Source: Poindextera sp963719975
GTDB lineage: Bacteria > Pseudomonadota > Alphaproteobacteria > Caulobacterales > Caulobacteraceae
DNA: 64,000 nucleotides
Assembly: GCA_963719975.1 (NCBI GenBank)
Contig: CAVRED010000005.1
Span: forward strand, 186,001 to 250,000
Direction of reading: 5' to 3'
Shown here one piece after another: positions 9,161 through 20,304 of the stretch (positions are counted from its first letter, which is position 1; every line of letters begins with the position of its first letter). The notes under the pieces were generated by a model. The model saw only the letters and a list, made by a program, of their open reading frames with translations. It had not been told where the DNA came from and did no database searches. A program made the position numbers and the translations under genes.

Positions 9161-9943
9161 ATGCGCACGCCCGTCTACGTCATCAATCTCGACCGGTCCG
9201 CTGATCGACTGCGGCATATGCGCGGCCAAGCCGACGCCATCGGGCTGGCGTTCGAGCGCGTCGACGGCGTCGATGGCGAGCAGCTGGCCGAAGCCGATCT
9301 CGCCGCCTACCGCCAACACGCCGCCCCGCTTCCGTTGACCGCCGGCGAGGTAGGCTGCTGGCTGAGCCACCAGAAGGTCTGGTCCCTGATCGCCGCCCGC
9401 GACGACGCGTGGGGTCTCGTTCTGGAGGATGACGTCGAGATCAGCCCCGATCTGCCGGCGGCGCTCGACGGCTCGGCTGGTCCCCCGGCGGACGCCGACA
9501 TCGTCAAGATCGACACCTCGCTCAGCGTGATGGTCGAGATGTCGCGCGCCTCGGTCCCATTTGCGGGGCGCAGCCTGCATCGCCTGCGGCGAAACTCCTG
9601 GGGCACCGCCGGCTACATGGTCTCGCGCCGCGCCGCCGGCTGGCTGATCGCGCACGCGAAGCCGATCGAGGCGCCCATCGACCTCCAGCTGTTCTCGCCA
9701 CGGTCGAGCCTATTTCGGTCGCTGACCACCTACATCCTGACGCCCGCGTTTGTCGTGCAGGAGCAGCACTTGGCGCGCGAGCGCGGCAAGGCCGACACGC
9801 TGAGCTCGGTGATCACGCTCAGGCGCGAGGCGCGGCGGGCCAGCGCGCCCTCTGCGCCCGGCAAGGTCGTGCGAGAGATCGGCCGCGTCGGCGATCAACT
9901 CCGCCGGTCCTTCGCCTATCGCCGTCGGATCGACTGGCGCTAG
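9161..9943 (+). CDS. glycosyltransferase family 25 protein
   Basis: 260 residues beginning MRTPVYVINLDRSADRLRHM, the typical GT25 opening, with V-D-G-V-D-G near 38-43, LTAGEVGCWLSHQKVW (about 60-75), and the metal/nucleotide motif VLEDDVEI around 87-94. GT25 enzymes transfer galactose or related sugars during lipooligosaccharide synthesis. The mid-region NSWGTAGYMVSRRAAGWLI is also family-like. No signal or membrane segment, consistent with a cytoplasmic enzyme at the inner membrane. It starts 16 bp after the DUF4167 gene and precedes a GNAT gene by 10 bp, so the three may be co-transcribed. The acceptor is unknown. Confidence 0.85.
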   Translation: MRTPVYVINLDRSADRLRHMRGQADAIGLAFERVDGVDGEQLAEADLAAYRQHAAPLPLTAGEVGCWLSHQKVWSLIAARDDAWGLVLEDDVEISPDLPAALDGSAGPPADADIVKIDTSLSVMVEMSRASVPFAGRSLHRLRRNSWGTAGYMVSRRAAGWLIAHAKPIEAPIDLQLFSPRSSLFRSLTTYILTPAFVVQEQHLARERGKADTLSSVITLRREARRASAPSAPGKVVREIGRVGDQLRRSFAYRRRIDWR

Positions 9944-9953
9944 AAGGCCGGGC

Positions 9954-10472
9954 ATGGCTGAACGTGGCATCGACTTCGAGATCCGCGCCGTAACGCGGGC
10001 GGAGGCGGCCGCCTGGCGCGCGCTGAGGCTGGAGATGCTCCGCGACGAGCCCCTGGCGTTCTCGTCCAGCTATGAGGACCAGGTTGGACTCGACCTGGCG
10101 TTCTTCGCCGGGCGAATCCCCGAGGGCGGGATCGATGTGCTGTTCGGCGTCTACGTCGACGGCGAGCTCTCCGGCTCGGCCGGGTTCTCCCGCGAGGACG
10201 GCCTCAAGGTCAGGCACAAGGGCCTGATGTGGAGCGTCTACTTGAAGCCGCGACTGCGCGGTCGCGGCATTGGCGAGGCTCTGACCGGACGCGTGATCGA
10301 CCACGCTCGTCAGTACGTTTCGGTGCTGCAGTGCTCGGTCACTGGCGACAACCTGGCCGCCCGCGCGCTCTACCGGCGGATGGGCTTTTCGGAGTACGGC
10401 GTCGAACCGCGCGCCTTGCGCTACGAGGGCAAGGACCACGACGAGGTGCTGCTGGCGCTCATCCTCGACTAG
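9954..10472 (+). CDS. GNAT family N-acetyltransferase
   Basis: 172 residues with the GNAT fold: N-terminal strand-helix (EIRAVTRAEAAAWRALRLEML), beta strands VLFGVYVDGELSGSAGFS, and the acetyl-CoA pyrophosphate loop in VYLKPRLRGRGIGEAL (about 96-111, R-x-x-G-x-G/A type). It is followed by the conserved GDNLAARALYRRMGFSEYG ending. This subgroup includes acetyltransferases acting on small amines or protein N-termini; the substrate is not predictable. Its 3' end overlaps the convergent hydrolase gene by 14 bp. Confidence 0.88.
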   Translation: MAERGIDFEIRAVTRAEAAAWRALRLEMLRDEPLAFSSSYEDQVGLDLAFFAGRIPEGGIDVLFGVYVDGELSGSAGFSREDGLKVRHKGLMWSVYLKPRLRGRGIGEALTGRVIDHARQYVSVLQCSVTGDNLAARALYRRMGFSEYGVEPRALRYEGKDHDEVLLALILD

Positions 10473-11364
10473 GCTCGGGCCAGCGCCAATCCATGCGCGG
10501 GAGCCGCGGCAGCCTGAGCTTGTGCTCCGACTGCAGGATGCAGGACTCCAGGCAGGCGATCAGAGGCTCGACCGGGCCGTCGTTGAAGAAGTGCTTCAGG
10601 CCCTTGATGCGCTGGAAGCGGATCGGGCGGCGGGTGCGGGTCTCCTTGACCAGCTTTTCGGCGATCTCGATCGGCGCGAAATCATCCATGTCGCCATGGA
10701 TGACGTGCACGGGCACAGAGAGATGCTCAAGCGCCGCGCGCATGTGCGTCAGCTGTTCCGCTTGGTGGCTGACCTCGAGAACGGCATTCCTCAGGTCGCG
10801 CGGGATCAGCCCTAGCAGCCTCGAGCCCAGTCCGATCAGCCAGCGGGTGGTCGGCCCGGCCACGCCGAGATAGCTCGACAGCAGCACGACCCCGGCCACC
10901 CTGCGCGGGCGGGCTTCGGCCATCAGCGTCGCGATCGCCGCGCCGTAGGACTGACCGACGAGCAGGATCCGCTGCCCGGCCCTCGCGTCCAGCAAGGGCG
11001 CGAGCGCCTCGGCCTGAACGCGGATGTCGGGCACGCAATCGAAGGGCTCGCTGCCGGCGAAACCGGGGCGGTCGACCACGATCATCTCGCGGTCGGCGGG
11101 CAACGCAGCCAGCGCGGGCGCCCAATATTCTGACCATGACGGCGCGCCGGTGATGACCACGATGCGCCAGGGCGCGGGCCGCTCGCGCGGCGTTTCCAGC
11201 GCCGAGATGCGCCAGCCATGGCCGCCGCCGGCCTCGAAGACCGTGCGGCGAACGACGCTGTCGGGATAGTCGGCTGACGTGGGCGCATGCTCCGTCCGGC
11301 CGGTGGCCGCCGCTTGCAGGCAGGCCAACCCCAAACCAAACACGCCATGTGGACGCTTCCTCAT
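10459..11364 (-). CDS. alpha/beta hydrolase
   Basis: 301 residues. The N-terminus MRKRPHGVFGLGLACLQAAATG looks like a short lipoprotein or signal-like segment (Arg-rich, hydrophobic, Cys at 15), so export is possible. The fold shows RIVVITGAPSW, the nucleophile elbow V-G-Q-S-Y-G-A-A, the acid in HGDMDDFAP, and the histidine in KGLKHFFNDGP near the C-terminus, a complete triad layout. Lipase/esterase or haloperoxidase-like activity is possible; I cannot choose. It converges with the GNAT gene and is divergent from clpB. Confidence 0.8.
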   Translation of the reverse strand: MRKRPHGVFGLGLACLQAAATGRTEHAPTSADYPDSVVRRTVFEAGGGHGWRISALETPRERPAPWRIVVITGAPSWSEYWAPALAALPADREMIVVDRPGFAGSEPFDCVPDIRVQAEALAPLLDARAGQRILLVGQSYGAAIATLMAEARPRRVAGVVLLSSYLGVAGPTTRWLIGLGSRLLGLIPRDLRNAVLEVSHQAEQLTHMRAALEHLSVPVHVIHGDMDDFAPIEIAEKLVKETRTRRPIRFQRIKGLKHFFNDGPVEPLIACLESCILQSEHKLRLPRLPRMDWRWPEPSRG

Positions 11365-11527
11365 CGTCCCACTCCACCTTCCAGGTTGGCTTCAGTCTTA
11401 GACGCGAAGCTCAACCTCTGAGTTCCAGGCCGGGAGCTTGCGCCGAAGGTGTTGAAAAAGGTCTGATCGGCTTGTTCAGTTTCGGGACAGGTTGTCGCGA
11501 GACCCGCCGGGAATTGCCGTCGGCGTC

Positions 11528-11556
11528 CTTGTGTGGCGCCTGTGCCACACCTAAAT
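11528..11556 (+). promoter_or_regulatory. possible sigma-32 (heat-shock) promoter of clpB
   Basis: CTTGTG at 11528-11533 and CCTAAAT at 11550-11556 with a 16-bp spacer resemble the alphaproteobacterial heat-shock consensus (CTTG -35, C-rich/AT -10). They lie about 70 bp before the clpB start. A dyad TGTGGC-N6-GCCACA lies between the two elements. No other gene-like feature was seen in 11365-11624. Confidence 0.4.
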
Positions 11557-11624
11557 CCTGCCTCGAGGCGGGCCTGCGCTTGATCAAGGCGGCCCGCTCA
11601 GATCCGCCGCTTCAAGGGGACGCC

Positions 11625-14222
<2,598 letters not shown>

Positions 14223-14249
14223 CGCGCCGGCCTCGCGACGCCAAAGAAA

Positions 14250-14282
14250 AGCCCCGCGCCCGGGGGACAGGGGCGCGGGGCT
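14250..14282 (-). terminator. rho-independent terminator between convergent genes
   Basis: Perfect 11-bp stem AGCCCCGCGCC / GGCGCGGGGCT. On the minus strand the stem is followed by TTTTCTTTGG, so it best serves the small exported-protein gene ending at 14313; it may also stop clpB transcripts. Confidence 0.75.
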
Positions 14283-14312
14283 CGCTTACGAGCGTCTGTC
14301 GAAGACCTCGCC

Positions 14313-14690
14313 TCAGCAGGCGTAGGGGACGCGCTCGATCACATAGTGGCCGTAGTAGGGATCCCACACCCGCTCGCGGGCGAAGCAGGTCCCGTAATAG
14401 TCGGGCCCGTAATAGCCGGGGCCGTACGCATAGGCAGGGCCATAGTATCCCGGCCCTGGGCCGTAGTTGGGGCCGTTGGCGATGGCCACGCCCAAGCCGA
14501 GGCCGAAGAGTCCGGCCGCCAAGGCGGCCCCGCCGTCACGATCGCCGCGGAAGCCGCCGCGGAACCCCTCGTGGCCGCCGAAGTGGCCGCCGTTGAAGTG
14601 CATGGGGGCCGCGGTCGCCGGGCTCACCGAGGCGGCCGAGCCGCCGATGAGCGCCAGAGCCGCCGCGGCGGCCGTCAGGATCTTACGCAT
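14313..14690 (-). CDS. small exported Gly/Tyr-rich protein
   Basis: 125 residues from ATG 14690, preceded by GGAGGTTCTG. Signal peptide MRKILTAAAAALALIGGSAASVSPATA, cleaved around 27-28. The mature part has a Gly/His/Phe-rich stretch (HFNGGHFGGHEGFRGGFRG), a short hydrophobic Gly/Ala segment (AALAAGLFGLGLGVAIA) that could span or insert in a membrane, then repeated G-P-x-Y-Y/YGPxYY units, and a C-terminal tail with two cysteines (TCFARERVWD... VPYAC). Similar small exported proteins with a C-terminal RVWDPYYGHYV-type motif are common in alphaproteobacteria but have no known function. Confidence 0.8.
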   Translation of the reverse strand: MRKILTAAAAALALIGGSAASVSPATAAPMHFNGGHFGGHEGFRGGFRGDRDGGAALAAGLFGLGLGVAIANGPNYGPGPGYYGPAYAYGPGYYGPDYYGTCFARERVWDPYYGHYVIERVPYAC

Positions 14691-14833
14691 CAGAACCTCC
14701 AAACGTGTCGCGTCGAGTCGTGAACGCTCCCTCCGTTCTTGGGCTCCATCTAAGGTGAACGGCCATGAACCCTGCCTGAACGGCCGGTTGTCCCGACTGT
14801 CAGGAACCGCCGCGGCCGCGGGCGGCGGTGGGG

Positions 14834-15823
14834 TCAGTTCGATGGCTGCTGCTGTGGCCCCGCGCCAAGCCGCCAGCCGACCCCCTCGGTGAGGCGTTGG
14901 AAGAAGTCGGGGTCGTAGGCGTGCTCCGGATCGGCGCGCACCATCTCGTCCATGCGGTGGGCGTCCTCGCCGACAAGGATGCGCCAGCGATCGGCCTTCA
15001 CCCCGTCCAGGATGACCTTGGCCGCAGCGGCCGCCGTCATCGGCGCGTCCTCGAGGAAGCGGCGCGCGCCTTCGGCCACCAGCGCCTGGATCATGTCGTC
15101 GGTCACGTTCTCGGCGCCGGCGGCCGCGAAGCGTTTGCGCGCGCGCTCGAGCTCCTCCTTCGACATCTCGTCGGCGTCCGAATGCGCCAGGATCTTGCGC
15201 GTGTTGCCGGCGATCGATGTGCCGATGTGGCCGGGCATGACGACCGAGGCCTTGATGTGCGGCGCGTTCAGACGAAGGTCGGTCTGCAGCGCCTCGGTGA
15301 AGCCCTTCACCGCGAACTTCGCCGCGGAATACGCGGTGTGCGACACGCCGGGGCCGAGACTCGCCCAAAAGCCGTTCACGCTCGAGGTGTTGATGATGTG
15401 CCCCTCGTCCGCCTTCATCAGCAGGGGCAGGAAGGTGCGCACGCCGTAGTAGACCCCGCCCCAGCAGATGTTGAACGTCCGCTCCCAGTCCTCGCGGGAG
15501 TCGGCGATCATCGAGCCGCCGCCGCCGATGCCGGCGTTGTTGAACAGCAGGTGGATCTTGTCCGTCTCCTGCTGGGCGGTGAGTTCGTCGCGGAAGCGCC
15601 TGAGCTCGGCCTCGATCGAAACGTCGGCCATGTGGGTGGTGACGCGCGTGCCTTGCGGAGGACCGTCGGCCTCGACGAGCCGCACCGTCTCCGCCATCGC
15701 CCGGGCCGAGACGTCGCAGGTCGCGACGTTGCAGCCCTCCGCGACCAGCTGCCGGACGAGCTCGCGCCCCATGCCCGTGCCGCCGCCGGTCACGACAGCC
15801 GTTTTTCCGGTAAATTCCTTCAT
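14834..15823 (-). CDS. SDR family NAD(P)-dependent oxidoreductase
   Basis: 329 residues, Rossmann fold at the N-terminus: TGGGTGMG cofactor motif (about 13-20), NNAG at about 94-97, catalytic Ser in NTSSVNG and Y-S-A-A-K about 20 residues on. Longer than a classical 250-residue SDR because of a C-terminal helical extension (about 200-329) containing VGEDAHRMDEMVRADPEHAYD. This extended class is frequent in Sphingomonadales/Caulobacterales beside steroid- or terpenoid-type catabolic genes. The cysteine in VATCDVSARA replaces the usual acidic/basic cofactor-selecting residue region, so NAD versus NADP is unclear. It is followed downstream by nothing on the same strand until the terminator zone. 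Confidence 0.88.
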   Translation of the reverse strand: MKEFTGKTAVVTGGGTGMGRELVRQLVAEGCNVATCDVSARAMAETVRLVEADGPPQGTRVTTHMADVSIEAELRRFRDELTAQQETDKIHLLFNNAGIGGGGSMIADSREDWERTFNICWGGVYYGVRTFLPLLMKADEGHIINTSSVNGFWASLGPGVSHTAYSAAKFAVKGFTEALQTDLRLNAPHIKASVVMPGHIGTSIAGNTRKILAHSDADEMSKEELERARKRFAAAGAENVTDDMIQALVAEGARRFLEDAPMTAAAAAKVILDGVKADRWRILVGEDAHRMDEMVRADPEHAYDPDFFQRLTEGVGWRLGAGPQQQPSN

Positions 15824-15915
15824 GTTGCGCGCTCCGCCACGGTTTGCGCCACCAAAGCGTCCGCGGGCCGAAGAGTCGAGTCCCGCCGCGCGGTCCGGCG
15901 GCGCCGGTCGGTGCG

Positions 15916-17440
15916 TCAGCCGGCCTCGCGCTCGAACGCCGCCCCAGCCTTCAAGGAGTCGAGATCTCGTCCGACCGTCGCGACGGCCATGACCTTGCCG
16001 CCCTGCTTGAAGCGGACGACCGCGTCCTGGCCGGACAACGCGCCATCGACCTCGACAGAGTCGAACGCTTCGGCATGCCCCACGTAGTTGATGGTCGCGC
16101 CGTAGTGGACGCTCCAGAAGAAGGGCGTGTCGGTGAAGGGGGCGTCATCGCCCAGGATGGCGCGCGCGACGTGCTGGCCCTGTCGCTCGGCGTGCACCCA
16201 ATGCTCGATGCGCACCGGCGCGCCGGTGCGGGCGTCCGGGAAGCGGGCGATGTCGCCCGCGGCGTAGACGCCCGGCGCCGAGGCGCGCAACGAGCGGTCG
16301 ACGACGACGCCGTTCTCGACCCGGATCCCCGCGGCCTCGGCGAGCGCGGTGCGCGGCGCGACGCCGGTTCCCGCCACGACCATGTCCGCGTCGATCGCGC
16401 CTTCGTCGAGGCCCAGCCGCGCGCCGTCCCAGCCCAGGATCTTGCGGCCCAGGTGGAAGACAACGCCATTCTCCTCGTGCAGGCCCCGCACCCAGCCGCC
16501 AAGTTCGTCGCCGAGGATGCGGGCCAGCGGAATCGGCTCGGGCGCCGCGACGTGCACCTCGATCCCCCGATGCCGCAGCGCGGCCGCGACCTCGAGCGCG
16601 ATGAAACTCGCGCCCGCCACGGCGACCCGCTTTGCGCCCTCGGCGGCGCGGACGATCGCCTCGGCGTCCGCCAGGCTGCGCAGCGTGTGGACGTCGGCGC
16701 GCGTGAAGCCGGGAAGCGGCAGGCGCCGCGGCTCGGCGCCCAGCGAAAGCACCAGCGCATCGTAAGGCAGGTCCGCGCCCGACAGCAGCCGTACGGCTTT
16801 CGCGCCGACGTCGAGCGACGCAATCTCGGCGCTCAGCTTCAAGTCGATGCCGTTGTCCTTATACCAGGCGTCGTCGCGCAGCGGCATCCATTCGGCCGGT
16901 GCGGTCCCGGCCAGGAAGTCCTTCGAACAGTTCGGGCGATCGTAGGGCGCCGCGATGTCGGCGCTGACCATCGTCACGCCGCCGTCGAAGCCCTCGCGGC
17001 GCAGCATCTCGGCGGCCGCGAAGCCCGCCGCCCCGCCGCCGGCGATGACAACGCGCCGTGGGCCGCCGGTCCGCTTCGGCTTGGCGGTCGCCTCCGCCCG
17101 CTCGCGGACGAAGATGGTCCCGTCCCGCTCCTCGACCGCCCAGCGGCCGACCGGGTCGATCGCCGGCGCGGCCAAGCGCTTCGCCGGTCTTCAGGCAGAA
17201 ACGGGCGTGGTGCCAGGGACAGCGCACCGTGTGGCCGACGATGAGGCCGTCGGCGAGCGGCCCGTGGTAGTGGGTGCAGTGGGCGCCGATGGCGAACAGC
17301 TCGCCGTCGACGCGGGCGACCAGCACGGCGTCGTCGCCGACGTGGCCGGCCAGCATCGCGCCCTCCCCGACATCAGTCGCCGGCACGCCTGCGGCCAGAT
17401 CAGGCCCCGGGTCTTCCTCGCCACCGCCGCTCATCACCAT
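15916..17440 (-). CDS. Rieske [2Fe-2S] - FAD/NAD-dependent oxidoreductase fusion (frameshifted)
   Basis: An N-terminal Rieske domain is fused to a ferredoxin-reductase-type flavoprotein, about 507 residues. Starts are possible at ATG 17440 or 17434. Rieske ligands: C-T-H-Y-H-G and C-P-W-H-H. The frame changes near 17173 (one extra G after GAAGCGCTT), then continues AAPAIDPVGRWAVEERDG into the reductase: FAD-binding VVIAGGGAAGFAAAEMLRREG, NAD-binding RVAVAGASFIALEVAAALRHRG, and the second FAD motif GVYAAGDIARFPD. The arrangement matches AIF-like (AIFM3/NirD-type) reductases, which can feed electrons to oxygenases or act alone. The indel is probably an error since both halves are well conserved. 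Confidence 0.87.
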
Positions 17441-17526
17441 GTCCCTTCGTGTCCGTGGATCAGACGCTCGCGCGGCCCGCGTGTTTCGTCAACGCAGGCC
17501 GGTCGATGGTTGCAGGCGCGTTGTCC

Positions 17527-18206
17527 CTAGGTGGCCTCGGCCCGCTCGGCCGCCATCCTGCGGATCAACGCCCGACGCTCCTCGAGGCCGCGGTGCAGCT
17601 CGACCAGGACGCGGGCGGCATGCTCGTTCGTCCGGATCGCCGCCCAATAGGCGGCGACCTTCGGGCGCCCAGGGATAGGGTCCTCGACGTCGACGCTCGG
17701 GATCACGTTCTCGATCAGGAAGAGGGCGGGAATCAGCGTGCAGTCGGCGATGCTCAGCCGGCCCGAAACAGCGAACCCGTCTGTCCCGATATACCGCTCG
17801 AGGGCGTCCACCCCGCGGATCACCTGCCCGGCGAGCAGGTCGCGCACGCCCTCGTTGCGGGTCGAGCGGCGCGTCTGGCCGCCCAGCATGAACATGTTGT
17901 TGAGCAGGTAGATGTCCGCCAGCCGCGACACCGTGCGGATGCGCGCGGTCTCCAGCGGCGTTGCGCCGAGCAGGCGCGGGTCGGGAAGGCTTCCTCCAGA
18001 TACTCGGCGATCACTTCCGATTCCGGGATCATCTGGCCGTCGTCCAACTCGAGCACCGGGATGCGGCCGATGGGCGAGGTCTTCCACCATTCCGGCGTAC
18101 CGAAGCCGGCGGGGCGTTCGAGTGCGATGCCCTCGATCGCCTTGGCGTAGATCTGCATTCGCACCTTCGCCGAATAGGGGCTGAGGTCGCCGGAATAGAG
18201 CTTCAT
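17527..18206 (-). CDS. glutathione S-transferase family protein (frameshifted)
   Basis: Starts at ATG 18206 (MKLYSGDLSPYSAKVRMQIY) with the thioredoxin-like N-domain; S9-P-Y-S is the likely glutathione-activating position, with PVLELDDGQMIPESEVIAEYLEE forming the gamma-Glu binding loop. At about 17985 one base is missing (CCC where CCCC would give F-P-D-P), after which the helical C-domain reads DPRLLGATPLETARIRTVSRLADIYL... to the TAG at 17527-17529. Joined length about 226 residues, normal for bacterial GSTs. Function could be detoxification or isomerisation within the surrounding catabolic genes. Confidence 0.85.
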
Positions 18207-18339
18207 GAGGTTGCATCCCGTTTGGTCGCGAGCTTGGGCGGCCGCGCCCGGTCGGGCAAGCCGCGCGGGGGAGAAATCGGTCGAAAACAGGCCCCCAAGC
18301 TGCAAGAGTGCGGCTGCGAGAGCCGGCGAGGAGGCGCTG

Positions 18340-18829
18340 ATGGCCACGGGCGTTGACACCCTGATCAGTCCGGCGATGGAAGAGGCCAAGGGCCAATGGA
18401 GCGAGCCGCGCCATTCGCCGCCGATCGCGCTGTCCGACATCCGCAAGTGGGCGATCGCCACCTATTGGCCCGAGACGCCGCCGCCGATCTACTGGGACGA
18501 GGACTACGCCAAGACGACCCGCTGGGGCGGCGTCATCGCGCCGCGCGACTTCAACCCCTTCGCCTGGCCGGTGAAGCGCGTCCGGCCGCCAGCCGCGGCC
18601 GCGCCGGTCGAGGGCGTGCGCCTGACCGGCATCAACGGCGGCCAGACCGACACCTATGGCGTCCCGCAACGCCCCGGCGACGTGGTCTCGACCCGACAGC
18701 GGCTGAAGGATTTCAACGAGCGACAGGGCCGCTTCGGCCTGATGCTCTACACCTACAACGAGATCGAATGGACGAACCAGAACGGGCGAATTCGTCCGCC
18801 GCCGCATCGCCACCGGCATCCGCTACTAG
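18340..18829 (+). CDS. FAS1-like/MaoC N-domain dehydratase subunit (frameshifted near 3' end)
   Basis: ATG 18340 follows GGCGAGGAGG. About 162 residues. Matches the N-terminal (non-catalytic, FAS1-like) hot-dog domain of MaoC dehydratases: DIRKWAIATYWPETPPPIYWDEDYA, WGGVIAPRDFNPFAWP, GINGGQTDTYG and PGDVVSTRQRLKDFNERQGRFGLMLYTYNEIEWTN. After codon 147 an extra G at about 18784 shifts the frame; corrected, it ends GEFVRRRIATGIRY at TAG 18829. It precedes the C-domain partner by 14 bp. Such split pairs form heteromeric enoyl-CoA hydratases, as in bacterial steroid side-chain degradation; the substrate here is inferred only by analogy. Confidence 0.82.
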
Positions 18830-18843
18830 GGAGGGGACCCCCA

Positions 18844-19278
18844 ATGACGACGAAGGTTCACTTCGAGGACGTCGCGGTCGGCGACGAGATGCCGGCCTGG
18901 TCCAGGACCACCAACTTCATGCACTGGAACCGCTATGCGGCGGTGAACGACGAGTTCGTGCCCTTCCACATGGATGACGAGGACGGGCGCAAGGCCGGCA
19001 ACGCCCAGGGCGCCTTCGGCATGGGCAACCTGCGTTACGCCTATCTGGTGAACGCGCTCACCGACTGGATCGGCGACGAGGCCGAGATCCGCGAGATCGG
19101 CTGTCAGTACCGCGCCATCAACCAGAAGAACGACACGCTGACCGTTGTCGGAAAGGTGGTCGAGAAGGGCGTCGTCGACGGCGAGAACCAGGTGCGGCTG
19201 GACATCAACGTCACCAACCAGAACGACGAGGCCACCTGTCCCGGCCACGCCGTGGTCGTCCTGCCGAACAGGAGCTGA
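18844..19278 (+). CDS. MaoC-type hydratase/dehydratase subunit
   Basis: 144 residues from ATG 18844, after a GGGAGGGG site. A single hot-dog domain: VHFEDVAVGDEMPAWSRTTNFMHWNRYAAVNDEFVPFHMDDEDGRKAG. The position equivalent to the MaoC hydratase-2 Asp/His pair is D-E-F-V-P-F-H, so catalytic residues appear present. It ends LDINVTNQNDEATCPGHAVVVLP, family-like. It lies immediately after the FAS1-like partner gene, so the two probably form one enoyl-CoA hydratase complex. Followed by the DUF4424 gene after 3 bp. Confidence 0.87.
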   Translation: MTTKVHFEDVAVGDEMPAWSRTTNFMHWNRYAAVNDEFVPFHMDDEDGRKAGNAQGAFGMGNLRYAYLVNALTDWIGDEAEIREIGCQYRAINQKNDTLTVVGKVVEKGVVDGENQVRLDINVTNQNDEATCPGHAVVVLPNRS

Positions 19279-19281
19279 GCG

Positions 19282-20304
19282 ATGCCGATAGCCAGCAAGG
19301 CCGCTGCCGCGATCGCGGGCCTGGCGTTGGCCGCCCTCGGCGGGCGGACGTTCGCCAACGACTCCAGCGCGCAGCTGGCGACGGGCGGGCTCGTGCTCAC
19401 CAAGACCGATGCCGTCGAGATGCGCTCGGAGGACCTCTCGATCTCCGAGAAGCTCATCCACGTGCACTACGTTTTCGCCAACACCTCGGGCCACGACGTC
19501 AGCTTGCTCGTCGCGTTCCCGCTGCCCGACATCACCATCGAGGGCAATGACGACAACATCACGGTCCCGACGCAGAACCCGGTCAACTTCCTCGGGTTCC
19601 AGACCGTGGTCGACGGCCAGCCGGTCAACGCCCAGGTCGAGCAGAAAGCGCTCAAGGACGGCGTGGACCGGACCGACCTCTTGCGCGGGCTCGGCGTCCC
19701 GCTGGCGCCGCAACTGCAGTCGACCGACGATGCCCTGACCCGCCTGCCGCTCGCCGCCCAGAGTCAGTTGAAGGCGATGGGGCTCGCGATCGACAACGAC
19801 TACGACGCCGGCAAGGGCATGCAGCATCACCTACAGGCGACCTGGACGCTCAAGACCACCTACTATTGGCAGCAGAGCTTCCCGGCCGGCCGCACGGTCG
19901 TCGTCGACCATCAGTATCAGCCGTCGGTCGGGGGCAGCGCCGAGACCGCCTGGGGCGACCCGACCTACAAGAGCGAGCCGGACTACGCGACCGGTCGGGC
20001 GCTGTACTGCATCGACGACGACCTTCTGGCCACGCTTTCGGCCCGCTATGCGGCGGCGCAGGCGGGCAAGGCCTACAACTACGCCGAGGACCGCATCCGC
20101 TATGTGCTGGTCACCGGCGCCAACTGGAAGGGGCCGATCGGCGACTTCACCATGACCATCGACAAGGGCGCGACGAACAGGCTGGTCAGCTTCTGCGGCG
20201 ATGGCGTCAAGAAGATCGGCCCAACCCAGTTCCAGGTGCACTACACCAACTTCACGCCCACCAAGGACGTGGCGATCCTCATCCTTGTCCCCCAGGGGCC
20301 CTAG
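19282..20304 (+). CDS. DUF4424 exported protein
   Basis: 340 residues with a signal peptide MPIASKAAAAIAGLALAALGGRTFA (cleavage about 25). The mature part carries family features: NDSSAQLATGGLVLTKTDAVEMRSEDLSIS, VHYVFANTSGHDVSLLVAFPLPDI near the start, and VLVTGANWKGPIGDFTMTIDKG near the end. DUF4424 proteins are periplasmic and of unknown function. Two cysteines (ALYCIDD and VSFCGDG) could form a disulfide. The gene follows the MaoC gene by 3 bp, so it is probably in the same transcript although functionally unrelated. Its 3' end overlaps the convergent EstB-like gene by 4 bp. Confidence 0.87.
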   Translation: MPIASKAAAAIAGLALAALGGRTFANDSSAQLATGGLVLTKTDAVEMRSEDLSISEKLIHVHYVFANTSGHDVSLLVAFPLPDITIEGNDDNITVPTQNPVNFLGFQTVVDGQPVNAQVEQKALKDGVDRTDLLRGLGVPLAPQLQSTDDALTRLPLAAQSQLKAMGLAIDNDYDAGKGMQHHLQATWTLKTTYYWQQSFPAGRTVVVDHQYQPSVGGSAETAWGDPTYKSEPDYATGRALYCIDDDLLATLSARYAAAQAGKAYNYAEDRIRYVLVTGANWKGPIGDFTMTIDKGATNRLVSFCGDGVKKIGPTQFQVHYTNFTPTKDVAILILVPQGP

